This document shows positions 33,588 to 44,982 of a stretch of DNA of 64,000 nt, piece after piece. Source of the stretch: Deroplatys truncata (taxonomy: Eukaryota > Arthropoda > Insecta > Mantodea > Mantidae); the NCBI GenBank assembly GCA_030765065.1, contig CM060983.1, positions 51,582,067-51,646,066 of the forward strand. The letters are read 5' to 3'. The translations under genes and the position numbers were made by a program. Every line of letters begins with the position of its first letter. Position 1 is the stretch's first letter. The notes under the pieces were generated by a model. The model did no database searches. It worked only from the letters and a program-made list of their open reading frames with translations, and was not told the origin of the DNA.

Positions 33588-34530
33588 TTTTACTTTCTCT
33601 ACTACGTATAGTAAGTAGGGGAAGTATTGTATTCCACCCAAAAATTCGATACCAGATTTCACTGGAAATACATGTTTTGAGACCCCCTGAATATAAAAAA
33701 GCATTTTTGGAAACATGTCCGTGTGTGTGTGTGTGTGTGTGTGTATGTGTCTGTCTGTCTGTAAACAGCATAACTCAGAAACGAACAGTCGGATAAACAA
33801 CAAACTTGGTATTTACGTTCAGAATCTTCCAGAGATGCGACACGAAGGTTTTCAAGAAAATCCCCCCACACCAGATTACCCTTTACATGGAACATTTTTC
33901 GAAAATATAAATTTTCTCAAAAATGGCTCTAACGATTTTGATTGAAATATCATATGTTTAAGATATTTTCATGACAAATAAAATGTATATCTTGAGTTTC
34001 CTGGAAATGTCTCCAAACGTATTCTTCATTGTGAACGACGTTTGCATAACTGGTAAACCATAAGAGATAGTCAAACTTTAACTACACAAAAAATGTAGAT
34101 CGCGTTAAAGTACACAATTTATGTCCTATACATTTTGTTGTTGAGTGAACCATTTTCGAGATATTGCTTCTTATTCCCTTAAATTTTTCAATACTTATTT
34201 TCTCAAATGGGAATTCGTTATTCATTTTTTTTGTCTTGGCTATGCAAAGAGTATTAATCTGTGGCAAAGAGAATGGTGCTGCACATAGCAACCAGCTATT
34301 AAGAGATATGCCTGTGCTTATATTGCCCATGCAAATACAAAACAAGGGGAACATAGTACGCCTTAAGCGATACTCAAATATTTTTAGAACTGGTCGCTAT
34401 GTGTAAAATGTAATTCTCTTTGCATGTCAAAAGATCGTTTCTACAAATGTTTATCTCGATTAATATGAAATGGATGAAGAATAAGAGCTTGTACAAGAGT
34501 AGAGAAAGTCATGTGAGTGTAACACATCAG
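33588..34530 (-). repeat. Family H, complete copy
   Basis: Opens TTTTACTTTCTCTACTACGT with a perfect TACTACGTATAGTA hairpin core. GT tract 33721-33742. Closes AGTAGAGAAAGTCATGTGAG...ACACATCAGA. About 940 bp. Confidence 0.88.
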
Positions 34531-34765
34531 ATCTTTTTTATGTCCTGGTAATGCAAAGAGAATGTAATACTCCACATAGCAACCAGCTCTTAAAAGATTT
34601 GAATATCGCTTAAAGCCTACCATATTCCCGTTGCACTTACAAGAAAATTAGCAATAAGATTTACGTCTCGATTAACATGAAGCATATGGAGAATAAGCGT
34701 TTGTAAAAATAGTTTGTGCAAGAATAGAGAAAGCCATGTTAGTGTAACACATCAGATTTTTAAAA
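34531..34765 (-). repeat. Family H, extra tail
   Basis: TTATGTCCTGGTAATGCAAA to AGAATAGAGAAAGCCATG...CACATCAGA follows the complete copy head to tail. A similar tail is 46613-46780. Confidence 0.65.
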
Positions 34766-34771
34766 GTAAAT

Positions 34772-34995
34772 CCTTCCGGAAATAGTTATATCACACATTT
34801 CGTTATAAATACAGAGAACAGCGATAGTCAAATGTTTAAGAACTGGACGCTATACGCTGGCGTTAAAATTCCGCACTGTTTCCATGACATCGCGTGAAAC
34901 AACTAAAATTCCAAAGACTTTAAAAGAATCGCTAAGTATTGAACAATTCGAACCCATTAATAACGGATATCTCCGAAATGGATGTTGCCACAAAA
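34772..34995 (+). repeat. Family H fragment
   Basis: GAAATAGTTATATCACACAT through CGTGAAACAACTAAA to ATCTCCGAAATGGATG, the central part of the subgroup seen at 12309-12880. Confidence 0.55.
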
Positions 34996-35014
34996 AAGTT
35001 GTTGTTCACCAGTG

Positions 35015-35345
35015 ACACTAGGGATTAATTGATCTGCATCATTTTCCCTCTGGCTTCCCAATATAAAGTCTGTAAGTTATCACTTTTAAGGCATATATAT
35101 TTGGCGAGATGCTGTTTGTTCAGGATGACATCTTCTTCACCGAGAGTGCACTTGGGTGTAGGTAGGTATCGTATTTTGTAGAGATGTTCTGCGAGGCAAT
35201 CGTGGCCAGTTGGCATCCTAAATAAGGCTACTGCAGTCTTCATTGGCATCTTTTGTATATCAAATCTATCTTTAATATTCTTATAATCTTCATCTTTTAA
35301 TTTATCTTCATCAAGTCTCTGCTGTTTTCTGAAATGCGGTTTAAT
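35015..35345 (-). pseudogene. LINE RNase H-side C-terminal fragment
   Basis: The minus-strand frame 35249-35025 reads MKTAVALFRMPTGHDCLAEH then LYKIRYLPTPKCTLGEED, ending LQTLYWEARGKMMQ. This matches the conserved tail downstream of RNase H in several insect non-LTR elements (pattern VALFRLxTGHDCLxxHL...CxLC...LYWEAR). The codons just upstream extend the frame (KQQRLDEDKLKDEDYKNI). Only the tail survives, and the second cysteine of the knuckle is Gly. The similarity is from memory of the family pattern. Confidence 0.6.
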
Positions 35346-35395
35346 CTATTTTAAAGTTATTTGAAATAAATTGTGTGTTTTAAAGAGATATACAT

Positions 35396-36250
35396 TTTAC
35401 TTTCTCTACCACGTATAGTAAGTAGGGGAAGTATTGCATTCCACCCAAAAATTGGATACCCAGATTTCACCGGAAATACATATTTTGAGGCCTCCTGAAT
35501 CCAAAAAAAGTATTTTTGGAAACATGTCCATGTGTGTGTCTGCCTGTGAACAGCATAACTCAGAAAAGAGCAGTCGGATAAACACCAAACTTGGTATTTA
35601 GGTTTAATATCTTCCAACGGTGCGACATGAAGGTTTTCAAGAAAATCCCCCCATCCCAGAACACCCTTTACATGGAATATTTTTCGAAAATTTTAATTTT
35701 CTCAAAAATGGCTCTAACGATTTTGATTACCATATATTTAAGATACTTTCATGACAAATAAAATGTGTATCTTGAATTTTCTGGGAATGTCTCCAAAAGT
35801 GTTCTTCATTGTGAACAACGTTTGCATAACTGGTAAACCATAAGACATGGACAAAATTTTACTACACAAAGAATGTAGATCGCCTTAAAATACACAATTT
35901 ATGTCATATACATTTTTTTAGTGAAGCTTTTTCAAGATATTGCTTGTTATTCCCTTAAATTTTCCAATACTTATACTTTTTCTCAAATGAGAATTCGTTA
36001 TTCTTTTTTTTTTTTTCTTTTTTGGTCCTGGTAATGCAAAGAGACTGGAATACTTCACATAGCAACCAGCTCTTAAAATATTTGACTATCGTTTAAAGCC
36101 TACCAATTCCCCTTGCATCTACAAGAAAATTAGCAATAAGATTAACATCTCGATATCTCGATTAACATGAAGCATATTGAGAATAAGCGTTTGGAAAAAT
36201 AGTTTGTCCAGGAGTAGAGAAAGTTACGTGAGTGTAACACATCAGATTTT
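35396..36250 (-). repeat. Family H, complete copy
   Basis: Opens TTTTACTTTCTCTACCACGT and closes AGTAGAGAAAGTTACGTGAG...ACACATCAGATTTTT. An unusual T-run lies near 36005-36020. The microsatellite is only TGTGTGTG. Confidence 0.85.
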
Positions 36251-36255
36251 TTTTG

Positions 36256-36665
36256 TATGAAGAGAATTTCACAGACTATTCCCCTAGTAAATTTAACATA
36301 TACATTTTATTTGTCATCTAAATATATTTAATGTTTTAATCAAAATAGTTGGAGCAATTTTTTTGAAAATCAAAGATTTCGAAACATGTTCTTGAAAAGG
36401 GTAGTTGGGATAGAGGGATTTTCTTGAAAACTTTCGTGTCGCATCTTTGGAAGGTACAAATCTTAAATACCAAGTTTGGTATTTATCTGAGTTTTCCTTT
36501 ATGAGTTATGCTGTACACAGACACACACATACACACACGTGGTCAAATACACAGACACACACATGGCCTTATTCTAAATATAGTTTTTTTGGATTAAGGG
36601 AGCATCAAACATGTAGTTCCGGTGAAAAAACGATATCTAATATTTAGAAGTAATGTACACCTTCC
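36256..36665 (+). repeat. Family H, hairpin-side half, diverged
   Basis: TATGAAGAGAATTTCACAGA through AGTTGGAGCAATTTTTTTGA to GTAGTTCCGGTGAAAAAACG. CA tract about 36520-36560. Confidence 0.6.
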
Positions 36666-37236
36666 TCTAGATGAAATTAATCAATGTTTTGTTTAAAGTT
36701 CACAAGAGCGAAGGTTCGTTTTGAACGTCTGGCTCACGAAGTTCCCATCACAGATTAGAGATAGACGCTTGGAAACGTTGATCCTCGGACACCTGAGCTA
36801 CAAACCCTCTAGAGTTGACCGCAAGCACTACTGTGGTCAGCTACTACACAGCCAGTAGCATCCAGAGATGTAATCTGGAGGAAAACAATCAAGGATGCGT
36901 GCAAATTGCTATTACAGTGCCGCGGCGTACGGCCCAGAAAGAGAAGGGAAAAGTTATAATACCAGGGCTTTAATTAGCCCGGCGGAACATTATCTCCGGT
37001 AAGGGAAGGAAAACAAAAGACGGGGAGGCAGCAACAAACACAAATAAAAGAACAAGAAAACGCTCCCTTTTTTTTCCTCTCCCCAAGTACAAACTAAGAC
37101 GCCCACTTTTCTTCCTGCCTTGTGCCATTCCTATTTCAACCAAAAGGTTTTTGTCGCCAACCCAAGTGTGTTTAAGATAATATTTAACAAATAACTATAT
37201 AACTTTGTATTCCTAAAGAAGGAAAATAAAACCAGT
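36666..37236. other. Unassigned
   Basis: Somewhat more GC-rich than its neighbours (36740-36980). No ORF or repeat recognised. Confidence 0.35.
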
Positions 37237-37350
37237 TTTTGCTTTCTCCACTGCTTAACCATATTAAGCAGAGGAAGTATTGCATTCCACATAAAATTTC
37301 GATATCGAAATTTCACCGGAAATTCCGTTTTGAGGTTCCCTGAAAAAATA
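37237..37350 (-). repeat. Family H, hairpin-end fragment
   Basis: TTTTTGCTTTCTCCACTGCT through TTTCACCGGAAATTCCGTTT. Confidence 0.6.
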
Positions 37351-37801
37351 TCGGCTGTTACAGACACATCAATTTCTCTACCCACTAAAATAAATAAATA
37401 AATAAAATCTGAATATACTATCGCGGCACCTTGGTTACTGCACCGAGACATACATTCAAACTTTAAATTTATTCTCACAAAAACAATCACATTTTAGATT
37501 ACATCAAATTTTTTCAGATATAATAAATACAAACTACACAATGTATGCAAAATAATAATATAATAATAAACAAAAATAAAAGAAAGAAAAGCAGAAGTTA
37601 TTAGATTACAGTAAAGGCGTAAAAAAACTTAATTACGATTCTAAACTTAGCAACTTAGCAACTGGTAACCAGGTACTATCTACTCCTATTTAACTATATT
37701 CACTGGAAAACAGCAAAATGTACTAGCAACCAGCACAAAACCTTCTATTGAGCTACTAATCATTTTAATAAGTTTATTTGTATTTAATTTTCCTTAATTA
37801 A
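37351..37801. other. No gene or repeat recognised
   Basis: AT-rich, with a short (AATA)n run at 37390-37405. Confidence 0.4.
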
Positions 37802-37880
37802 TTTTTTATAAAATCTAGGAGTTTGTAAAAATAGTTTGTACAAGAGTAAATAAAGTCATGTGAGTGTAACACATCAGAAA
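37802..37880 (-). repeat. Family H, tail fragment
   Basis: AGTTTGTAAAAATAGTTTGT...GTCATGTGAGTGTAACACAT, the last about 75 bases only. Confidence 0.6.
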
Positions 37881-38615
37881 TTTTGTTGTTGTTTCTAAGT
37901 TCATGCAAAGCGTATGTAATACAAGGCAGACTATACAAAACAATTGGCTGACGTATCAAACTCCTGTACATTGACGTCTCTGCTAGAAATTTGTATTTAA
38001 AACCATTTCTGCTAAAATTTATCGTGATTAATCTGAAGCCGACGGAAAAGCAAAATTTAGTATGAGTAGTTTGCCGAGTAGATAAGCAAATGCAGAAATT
38101 CCTATGGTTATGATATATTTTATTTCTAAAACAAGGAACACCAATATGACTTGTTCTCATTCCCAAAACAACATTGTTATTAAGTAAAAAAAAAAGTACG
38201 ACTTCCCAGTGTGATAGTCCTAATAACCAAGGAAAATGCAGACACATTCATGCACCCGAGTACCCTTCTGCCCTCATTTCGAGAAACACAAGCATCAATA
38301 CAGGTCACAATGACAATTCCACTGCACACTTGGTTCGGTTCCACACTGCAGTCAGAACCAGGTCAAAAAATCTAGAGCAATTTTTACAGGGATTTTCTCT
38401 TTCCGGTTAAACCCTAGTTTCATTTGTTCTTTGGCTTACTCTGTACTAAATTCGCGCTTAGCTGGATGAGATGGAGAATCGAATGCCTTCCAGTGATATT
38501 GTTCAACGTCACGAGTTAACAGACTCGGCAAGGAGTTCAGCTCTTACGTGTACAACAAATTCTAAAAGAGTTAGCACACTACTGCGTGCCTAAAGTCTCC
38601 GTCACGAAGCCATAA
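37881..38615. other. Unassigned, possibly very old H sequence
   Basis: GTTCATGCAAAGCGTATGTA and TCTGCTAGAAATTTGTATTT vaguely recall H tails. The frames 37798-38247 (-) and 38174-38410 (+) match nothing known. Confidence 0.3.
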
Positions 38616-38719
38616 TATCTGATGTGTTCTATTCACATTACTTTCTCTAGCCACTATGATTTTTTTTATAACTTGTTCAAGTTAATCGAGTTAAACGATT
38701 GCAAAAATAAGACAAGAAA

Positions 38720-38720
<1 letters not shown>
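38616..38720 (+). repeat. Family H, start fragment
   Basis: TCTGATGTGTTCTATTCACA then TTACTTTCTCTAG and GTTAATCGAGTTAAACGATT. Confidence 0.6.

Positions 38721-38724
<4 letters not shown>

Positions 38725-38751
<27 letters not shown>
38725..38751. repeat. (CA)n microsatellite
   Basis: About 13 CA units directly after the H fragment. Confidence 0.9.
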
Positions 38752-38753
<2 letters not shown>

Positions 38754-38764
38754 TACAAACTGTG

Positions 38765-39060
38765 AAGTAAGAGTGGGAGTACATATCTCAAACAGACCCC
38801 TCCCCCGAAACCGGGGCAAAGCGCCGCACGTAGACCAGTGTGGCCCTTTGTAATTCTAACATGACCCATGTCAAGGAGGGATAAATGGGGGACCCGAAGG
38901 ACGACGAGATCCGGACGACGATATGCGCAAGCATGGACGGAGTCCCTAACGATTCCTGATTGAACGCATCCGACGCCGGTCAGCCGTACCCACAAGCACG
39001 ATGTCCGCGGTGGTTCATAGAGCCTAGGGATGCCCCTCCAGAAGGCGGGTCCGTGTCAGC
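38765..39060 (-). mobile_element. SINE-D-related body fragment
   Basis: GACGGAGTCCCTAACGATTC at 38937 aligns with the AGTCCCTAACATTTCC block at 95 and the AGTCCCTACAGTTTCC block at 18143. GC-rich. No tRNA-like head was identified. Confidence 0.45.
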
Positions 39061-39209
39061 CGTCCAAACAACGCTAGGGAGAAACCTTTATCTACACACT
39101 TTACGTCAAAAAAATGTGTATGGGATTTCACCTGGTGTGTACTTAACAACAAAATACATACTCAAACCATTTCTGGGGACAAAGGATTAAATGGACAATT
39201 TATAGACTA
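39061..39209. other. Unassigned spacer
   Basis: Nothing recognised. Confidence 0.3.
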
Positions 39210-39317
39210 TTTATGAAAATAGGTAGAGGGAGTATTGTATTCCACAAAAAATATTTGATGTTTCACCGGAAATACAAGTTTTGAGGCCTCCTGAATTAAA
39301 AAAGAAAAAAAAAGGTA

Positions 39318-40559
39318 TACACTATGCGATCAAAAGTATCCGGACACCCCACAAACATACGTTTTTCATCTTAGGTGATTGTGTTGCCAACTACTGCCTG
39401 GTACTCATTATCCGCGACCTCAGTAGTCATTAGACATCGTGAAACAGCAGAATGGGATGCTCCGTGGAACTCACGGACTTCGAACGTGGTCAGGTGATTT
39501 GGTGTCAGAAGTCTGTACGCGAGATTTGCACACTCCTAAACTTCCCTATGTCCACTGTTTCTGATGTGATAGTGAAGTGGAAACGTGAAGGGACATGTAC
39601 AGCATAAAAGCGTACAGGTCGACTTCGTCTGTTGACTGACAGAGACCGCCGACATTTGAAGAGGGTCGTAACGAGTAATAGGCAGACATCTATCCAGACC
39701 ATCACACAGGAATTCCAAACTGCATCAGGATTCACTCCAAGTACTATGACAGTTAGGCGTGAGGTGCGAAACCTTGGATTCCATAGTCGAGCGGCTGCAC
39801 ATAAGCCACACACCACGCAGGAAAATGCCAAACGACGCCTCAGTTGGTGTAAGGAGCGTCAGCATTACACGATTGAACGTGGCAAAACGTTGTGTGGAGT
39901 GACGAATCACGGTACACAATGTGGCGATCCCGATGGCAGGGTATGGGTATGGCAAATGCCCGGTGAACGTCATCTGCCAGCGTGAGTAGTCCAACAGTGA
40001 TATTCGGAGGTGGTGGTGTTATGGTGTGGTCGTGTTTTTCCTAGAGGGGGCTTGCACCCCTTGTTGTTTTGCGTGACATGATCACAGCGCAGACGTACAT
40101 TGATGTTTTAAGCACCTTCTTGCTTCCCACTGCTGAAGAGCAATTCGGGGATGGTGATTGCATCTTTCAACACGATCGAGTACCTGTTCATACTGCATGA
40201 GCTGTGGCGGAGTGGTTACACGACAATTACATCCCTGTAATGGACTGGCCTGCACAGTGTCCTGACTTGAATCCTATAGAACACCTTTGGGATGTTTTGG
40301 AACGCCGACTTCGTGCCAGGCCTCACCGACCTATATCGATACCTCTCCTCAGTTGCGCACTCCGTGAAGAATGGTCTGTCATTCCCCAAGAAACCTTCCA
40401 GCACCTGAGTGAAAGTATGCCTGCGAGAGTGAACGCCGTCATGAAGGCTAAGGGTGGGCCAACACCATATTGACTTCCAGCATTACCGCTGGAGGGCGCC
40501 ACGAACTTGTACGTCATTTTCAGCCAGGTGTCCGGATACTTTTGATCACGTGGTGTATG
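39318..40559 (+). mobile_element. Full-length Tc1-type transposon
   Basis: The terminal repeats contain GATCAAAAGTATCCGGACAC on both sides (left 39329, right complemented near 40550). TA at 39316-39317 and 40560-40561. 1242 bp. Inserted into family H. A second copy, antisense and cut by the window end, starts at 63496. Confidence 0.93.
39452..40473 (+). pseudogene. Tc1 transposase (DD34E), frameshifted
   Basis: ATG 39452 starts MGCSVELTDFERGQV, continuing ICTLLNFPMSTVSDVIVKWK. One in-frame stop at about 39605 is followed by RLLTDRDRRHLKRVV and an HTH region to WCKERQHYT. A frameshift near 39890 puts the first catalytic Asp (WSDESRYTMW) in the next frame. DGRVWVWQMPGERHLPA is back in the first. 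Later pieces are IFQHDRVPVHTA (second Asp) and [20 protein letters not shown] (catalytic Glu), with the C-terminus KAKGGPTPY ending at 40473. All three catalytic acids survive, but the frame does not. Length without lesions would be about 340 residues. Confidence 0.93.
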
Positions 40560-41227
40560 TAGAAAAGGATGCTTCCGCGCGGTAATTCTATGAACAGCAT
40601 GCCTCATAAAGGAAAGGTCTGATAATACCTACCAAACTTTTTATTTAAGTTCAGGTCTTCCAAGGATGCGACACAAAGATTATCAAGAAAATCCTCACCG
40701 CAAATCACCCTTTACATGCAAACGTTTTCATTACTTTTTATTAACTCAAAAATGGCCTAACGAATTTTATTAAAATACATCTTTAAGATGTGACAAATAA
40801 AGACATATCTTGAATTTTCTGGAAATAGGTTTCAAAGTACTCTTTATTCTGAATGCCTTTTGTATAATTAGTGAATCGTAAGAGACAGACAAAATCTTAA
40901 TGCTCAACAACTACAGATCTCGTTAAAGCACAGAGCATATTCCAAATAACATACTTTGTATCGTTAACGCTTTCCGAGATATTCTTTGTTTTTGGTTTTT
41001 CAGTTTTCAAATACTCTTACTTTTCTCAACTATAAATCGCTATTCTTTTTTCTTTCTTTCGTTTTTTGTATTCATGCAAAGAGAACAGAATTTCAAAGTC
41101 ATCATACAGCAACCGTCTTTGAAAAGATTTGACTATAACTTTAGCTTATTGTATTCTTCTTATACACTCAATGGAATGAGTAAATGAGCACCTAATGAAG
41201 GTTTGCAAGAAGTAGATAGAAGAAAAA

Positions 41228-41855
41228 TCCGATGAGTTGCACTCACATGACTTTCCCTACTCTTGTAGAAACTATTTTTACAAATGCTTATTCCTCATCT
41301 ACTTCATGTTAAACTTATTGCTAATTTTCTTGTAGATGCAAGGGGAATATGGCAGGCTTTAAGCTATAGTCGAATATTTTAAGAGGTATTTGCTATGTGG
41401 AGCCTTCCATTCTCTTTGCATGTCCAGGACATACAAAAAAAACTAAAAATGAATTCCAATTCGAGAAAAAGTGTAAGAATTGGAAAATTGAAACTAACAA
41501 GAATATCTAAAAAATGGTTTAAGTCGACAAAACTGTATATGACATAAATTCTGTGTTTTAACGAGATTTACATTTTTTGTGCAGTAAACCTTTATTTATC
41601 TCTTACGATATTTTAATCAAAATTTTTAGAGCCATTTTTGAGAATATCAAAAATTTTCCATGTAAAGGGTAGTCTGGGTTGCGAGTACTTTCTCGAAATT
41701 CTTCCTGTCGCATGCTTGGAACGAGTTTTCGTTTTTGAACTATGCTGTTTACAGACAGACGGACGCAAACACGGATTTCTTTCCAAAAATGCTTTATTTG
41801 GATTCAGGGTACCTCAAAACAATACTTCCCGTACGTAGTATACGTAGTAGAGAAA
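41228..41855 (+). repeat. Family H, shortened copy with both ends
   Basis: Starts TCCGATGAGTTGCACTCACA and ends TATACGTAGTAGAGAAAGT. Central and microsatellite regions are reduced. About 630 bp. Confidence 0.75.
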
Positions 41856-42525
41856 GTATTAAATATCAGATTCTTGTTTGTTTTTTTTTTTTTTTTTTGA
41901 GAACAAATAAATACCAAGGGCTAACTAAAGCGTATTTAAATGACGCTGTATTTACATGATCATTAGTACCAGTTCATTCTTAATGCACCCTGCAGGTTTG
42001 TAAGACAGAGGGTTTACAAATCCATCGTAGTTGCTACATTAAAGAATGATTTAAGACAAGTTCTCCCCTCCCTTGAGTTTCTTCCGGCAGAACAAAAAAG
42101 ATTTAGCAACCTTGCCCCAAAAGGACTCTCCTTTTTTTATTTCCTTGTAGATTGCAAAAGTTTTCGGTGACTCCCCCTACTTAGGGAGGGAGGAAAGAGA
42201 GAATTAGTGGCGTATCTCATTTACAAACGCACAAATCAATGTAATTACATTAGTCTGCGGGAAGCTACTGCATTATATAAACATACGTACATACGAGATA
42301 ATCTAATAACTCTTCCGGAGCAAAGAAAAGGAAGGGGGGAGCAGTTGAGTGCGCGCAGCGCCCATCTTGTTACAGTAACGATGACTAATGAATGATAGCC
42401 GGCCGCGCGCCGCTGCTCTTTTGTTGTACTGCCGCCGTCTCGAATATATTAAACACAATATTTATGCAAGAAAGTGCACGATCGTTAAAAACCGTCTCAA
42501 CCCGTACATACGTAATTCTTCTTCT
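41856..42525. other. Unassigned, with a T-run
   Basis: T-run at 41880-41898. The remainder has no recognisable gene. The GC-rich patch 42340-42440 (GCGCGCAGCGCCC, GCCGGCCGCGCGCCGC) is unusual here but unassigned. Confidence 0.35.
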
Positions 42526-42668
42526 ACTTTTTCATTTTCGCCCTCACTATGCTATACACGCGGGGAAGTGTTGTATTCCAACAAAAAATTTCATATCGAG
42601 AGTTTATCGGAAATGTACGTTTTGACGTCCTGTGAGTTCAAAAATAAAATATTTAGAAAAGGCTTTCA
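42526..42668 (-). repeat. Family H, hairpin-end fragment, diverged
   Basis: CACTATGCTATACACGCGGG then GAAGTGTTGTATTCCAACAA and ATATCGAGAGTTTATCGGAA. Confidence 0.55.
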
Positions 42669-42697
42669 TTTTTAGAATAGCATGAGTAATAAACATG

Positions 42698-42701
<4 letters not shown>

Positions 42702-42740
<39 letters not shown>
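42702..42740. repeat. (TA)n microsatellite
   Basis: About 19 TA units at the edge of a family M copy. Confidence 0.9.
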
Positions 42741-42741
<1 letters not shown>

Positions 42742-42744
<3 letters not shown>

Positions 42745-43072
42745 TTATAAATCAATATCAAACAATAATTTACATAAAAATATAAGTCACCAAGAAAGAT
42801 GTTAGAATATTTAACAACCAAGAATTGTACAAAAGCAAATTGCAACTTAGATAAGTAAGGGACGCGCGAGGTAACTAATTCCAGGTACAAGATAATTCTA
42901 GGTAGAGCCCACCTTTCACCAAGGTAATGAGCGCGGAACTGTAAGCCATAAGGAGAAATAGAAAGAGACAGAGAGATTGAATCTGCTTCCGGCGCGTCAC
43001 TGGGTCGCGTATGCGAAATCTTTTGGAGCAGAATATTCTCATACACAATAAGGTAACGCGGTCTGAGGACCA
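42742..43072 (-). repeat. Family M, uninterrupted copy
   Basis: Complement of 12887-13212 joined to 14133-14180. It includes TTGAATCTGCTTCCGGCGCG and GGTAACGCGGTCTGAGGAC. It shows the empty site of the family L insertion. Confidence 0.75.
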
Positions 43073-43119
43073 ATTAGAAATGTTATATTTTGAGGCGCGG
43101 AGGCGAGCGTCATTAGGCT

Positions 43120-43155
43120 CACTGGATAAAGCTCACATACGAGCTTTATCCAGTG
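43120..43155. other. Perfect 15-bp hairpin
   Basis: CACTGGATAAAGCTC (43120-43134), loop ACATAC, then GAGCTTTATCCAGTG (43141-43155). No T-run follows, and no gene is adjacent. Confidence 0.85.
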
Positions 43156-43234
43156 GCGTTAAAAATTGAATTTAGAATTTTTTAAATGATACACCAATTC
43201 CCATACATTAGTGTTTCATAAAATGGTGTGAACA

Positions 43235-43283
43235 GTGTGATTAGATTATTATTATTATTATTATTATTGTTATTATTATTATT
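43235..43283. repeat. (ATT)n microsatellite
   Basis: Imperfect trinucleotide run, broken once by TTG. Confidence 0.9.
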
Positions 43284-43429
43284 TGTTTTAGTAGTCATTA
43301 GCATCACTACTAATTGCTGAAATTGACTGAACATACATTTTAGATTATAAAAATATAGCTTTAGGTGTAACTTTACAAAATGCTGATAAACCATTGTATG
43401 ATTGTAAATCATGAAAACAATGTAGGTAC

Positions 43430-43846
43430 TCACTTAGATTTTCTTGTATATAACCTCCAGTCGGCGATTTCTATTGCAAGCTTTTCTTTCAATGTTTTTA
43501 TATATGATACTGTTTCAACACTCCATTCCTTTTCCCAACCAAAAACCAAACATACGAAGCAACACACTTTGTTATGAAAGTAACTGCCAGTTGACCAATT
43601 AAATTTACTATACCAGGATGTTTGAAATGTCCGTTTTTGGTTCCTTTCCTGGAAGATAATGCCAAGCTTAGAAATTGGTTCACACTTTCTCTCACAAGAT
43701 AGAATAGAAAACTGAATTTTCAATAAGTAATCCATTAAATCGATGGAATTGTCCATATTTGTAAAATCATAAATAAAACACGCGCAATGAAAACAATACA
43801 CAGGTTTACGTAAAATTAATGCTGTACTGCACGGTTGCACGCACAT
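43430..43846 (-). pseudogene. hAT-type TTF zinc-finger fragment
   Basis: The minus-strand open frame of 138 codons contains RTFQTSWYSKFNWSTG, then KVCCFVCLVFG and EKEWSVETVSYIKTLKEK at about residues 75-125. This is the pattern of the TTF-type zinc finger (FxxxW...W...C..C..F) found at the N-terminus of many hAT transposases and ZMYM-type relatives. The domain normally binds DNA ahead of the dimerisation and RNase-H-like catalytic regions, neither of which is seen downstream (the frame ends at 43430 next to an ATT repeat). The first about 70 codons are less typical. This is a transposon relic or a single exon; a relic is more likely given the context. Confidence 0.6.
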
Positions 43847-43849
43847 AAT

Positions 43850-44982
43850 GCTGGTTCACCAATAACTGAGAAATTAATGTTTATGTTACACTGCCTTGCC
43901 CTACCCCTGTCTCCAACCCCTATTGTCCTGTTTCCGGACCTTGGGGAGAACAGGTACACAGAGACTAAACACCTCATTAAACGTGTCAAGTCTCTGCTGC
44001 TGCCTTTGTGCCCTTAATGCACAACAAAATATAGACAAGTCTTCCTACAACGAGAGCTTTAGTGGGTAAAGCTACATAAGTCCACTCTTGATGAGACTTG
44101 CACTCGCTCAGCCATCCCAGTCTCTACTCGACTTTGCTGCCGCATCATGAGCTTTCGAAGCTGCGTAAGTACGCAGCACTACAATCTGACACTTAGCAGT
44201 AGGAGTTGGGGTTTTGGGGTAAGCAGCGGTGAAGGTGATTGTATTAATTACTTTTTCATCACTTGTTTGAGGCTGTCTTTACTTATAAGTTTAAAAATTT
44301 ACTTATTTTCTTGGCAATCTATTTAGGTAAACTCAGTCTCAAAGTTCTACCCTTAGGCCACGCCACTACTTTATACCATTGCTTCCTTGGACGGCCCAGA
44401 GATCTCTATTGAGTGACAACGAAGCATGGCTTTGGGAACTCCATTCGAACTTATCTGTCGCAAATGATTCATCCAGTTATACTGTGATAATTACGTTATC
44501 TCGATTTTTAAAACCGCGCGATGGTGCGACAATTTTGAAGCAGTATGCTTTACCTGCTTCTGTTGTAGTTATATCTAACTCGTTCTAATGTTTCGTGCGC
44601 CAATTGCTCCAGTGGTAGAGCTACGAGTACTTTCTCAGGGAATGTAATCTGAACAACACTAGTTTAAATTGGTGGAGAAATTGAATGTGATCTAATACTT
44701 GAGCAATTGAAGTGAGTTCCTACCATTTGAAGATAAAGATTGAAAGTGATTGTGAATTGTAGCATTCGAAGCTACAGAATGATTTATGAAGAACTAACAC
44801 ACATTTCTTTCTTTAATTATTCTATTCGAAATTCAATGCTCCAATTTTAGTACCAAATTAAGCAGAATGTTCTGGAGTTTCGCTTGCCTGTCACTAGATC
44901 TGCAGATGTTCATGTTTTATTTGTAAGTGTTACTTTTATTGTCGGCAACTGTTTTTGAGATTTTGTTCTAGTCAACGTGAAA
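43850..44982. other. No recognisable gene
   Basis: Mixed sequence. AATTGCTCCAGTGGTAGAGC at 44603-44622 looks like a weak tRNA A-box region, but no B box follows. The frame 44379-44588 (+) has no known motif. Confidence 0.35.

Larger units (their letters stand above)
39210..41227 (-). repeat. Family H copy interrupted by a Tc1 element
   Basis: 39210-39315 carries GGGAGTATTGTATTCCACAA to TTTTGAGGCCTCCTGAATTA. After the Tc1 insertion, 40562 onward resumes with CCTACCAAACTTTTTATTTA, GATGCGACACAAAGATTATC and so on, to about 41220. Confidence 0.75.
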
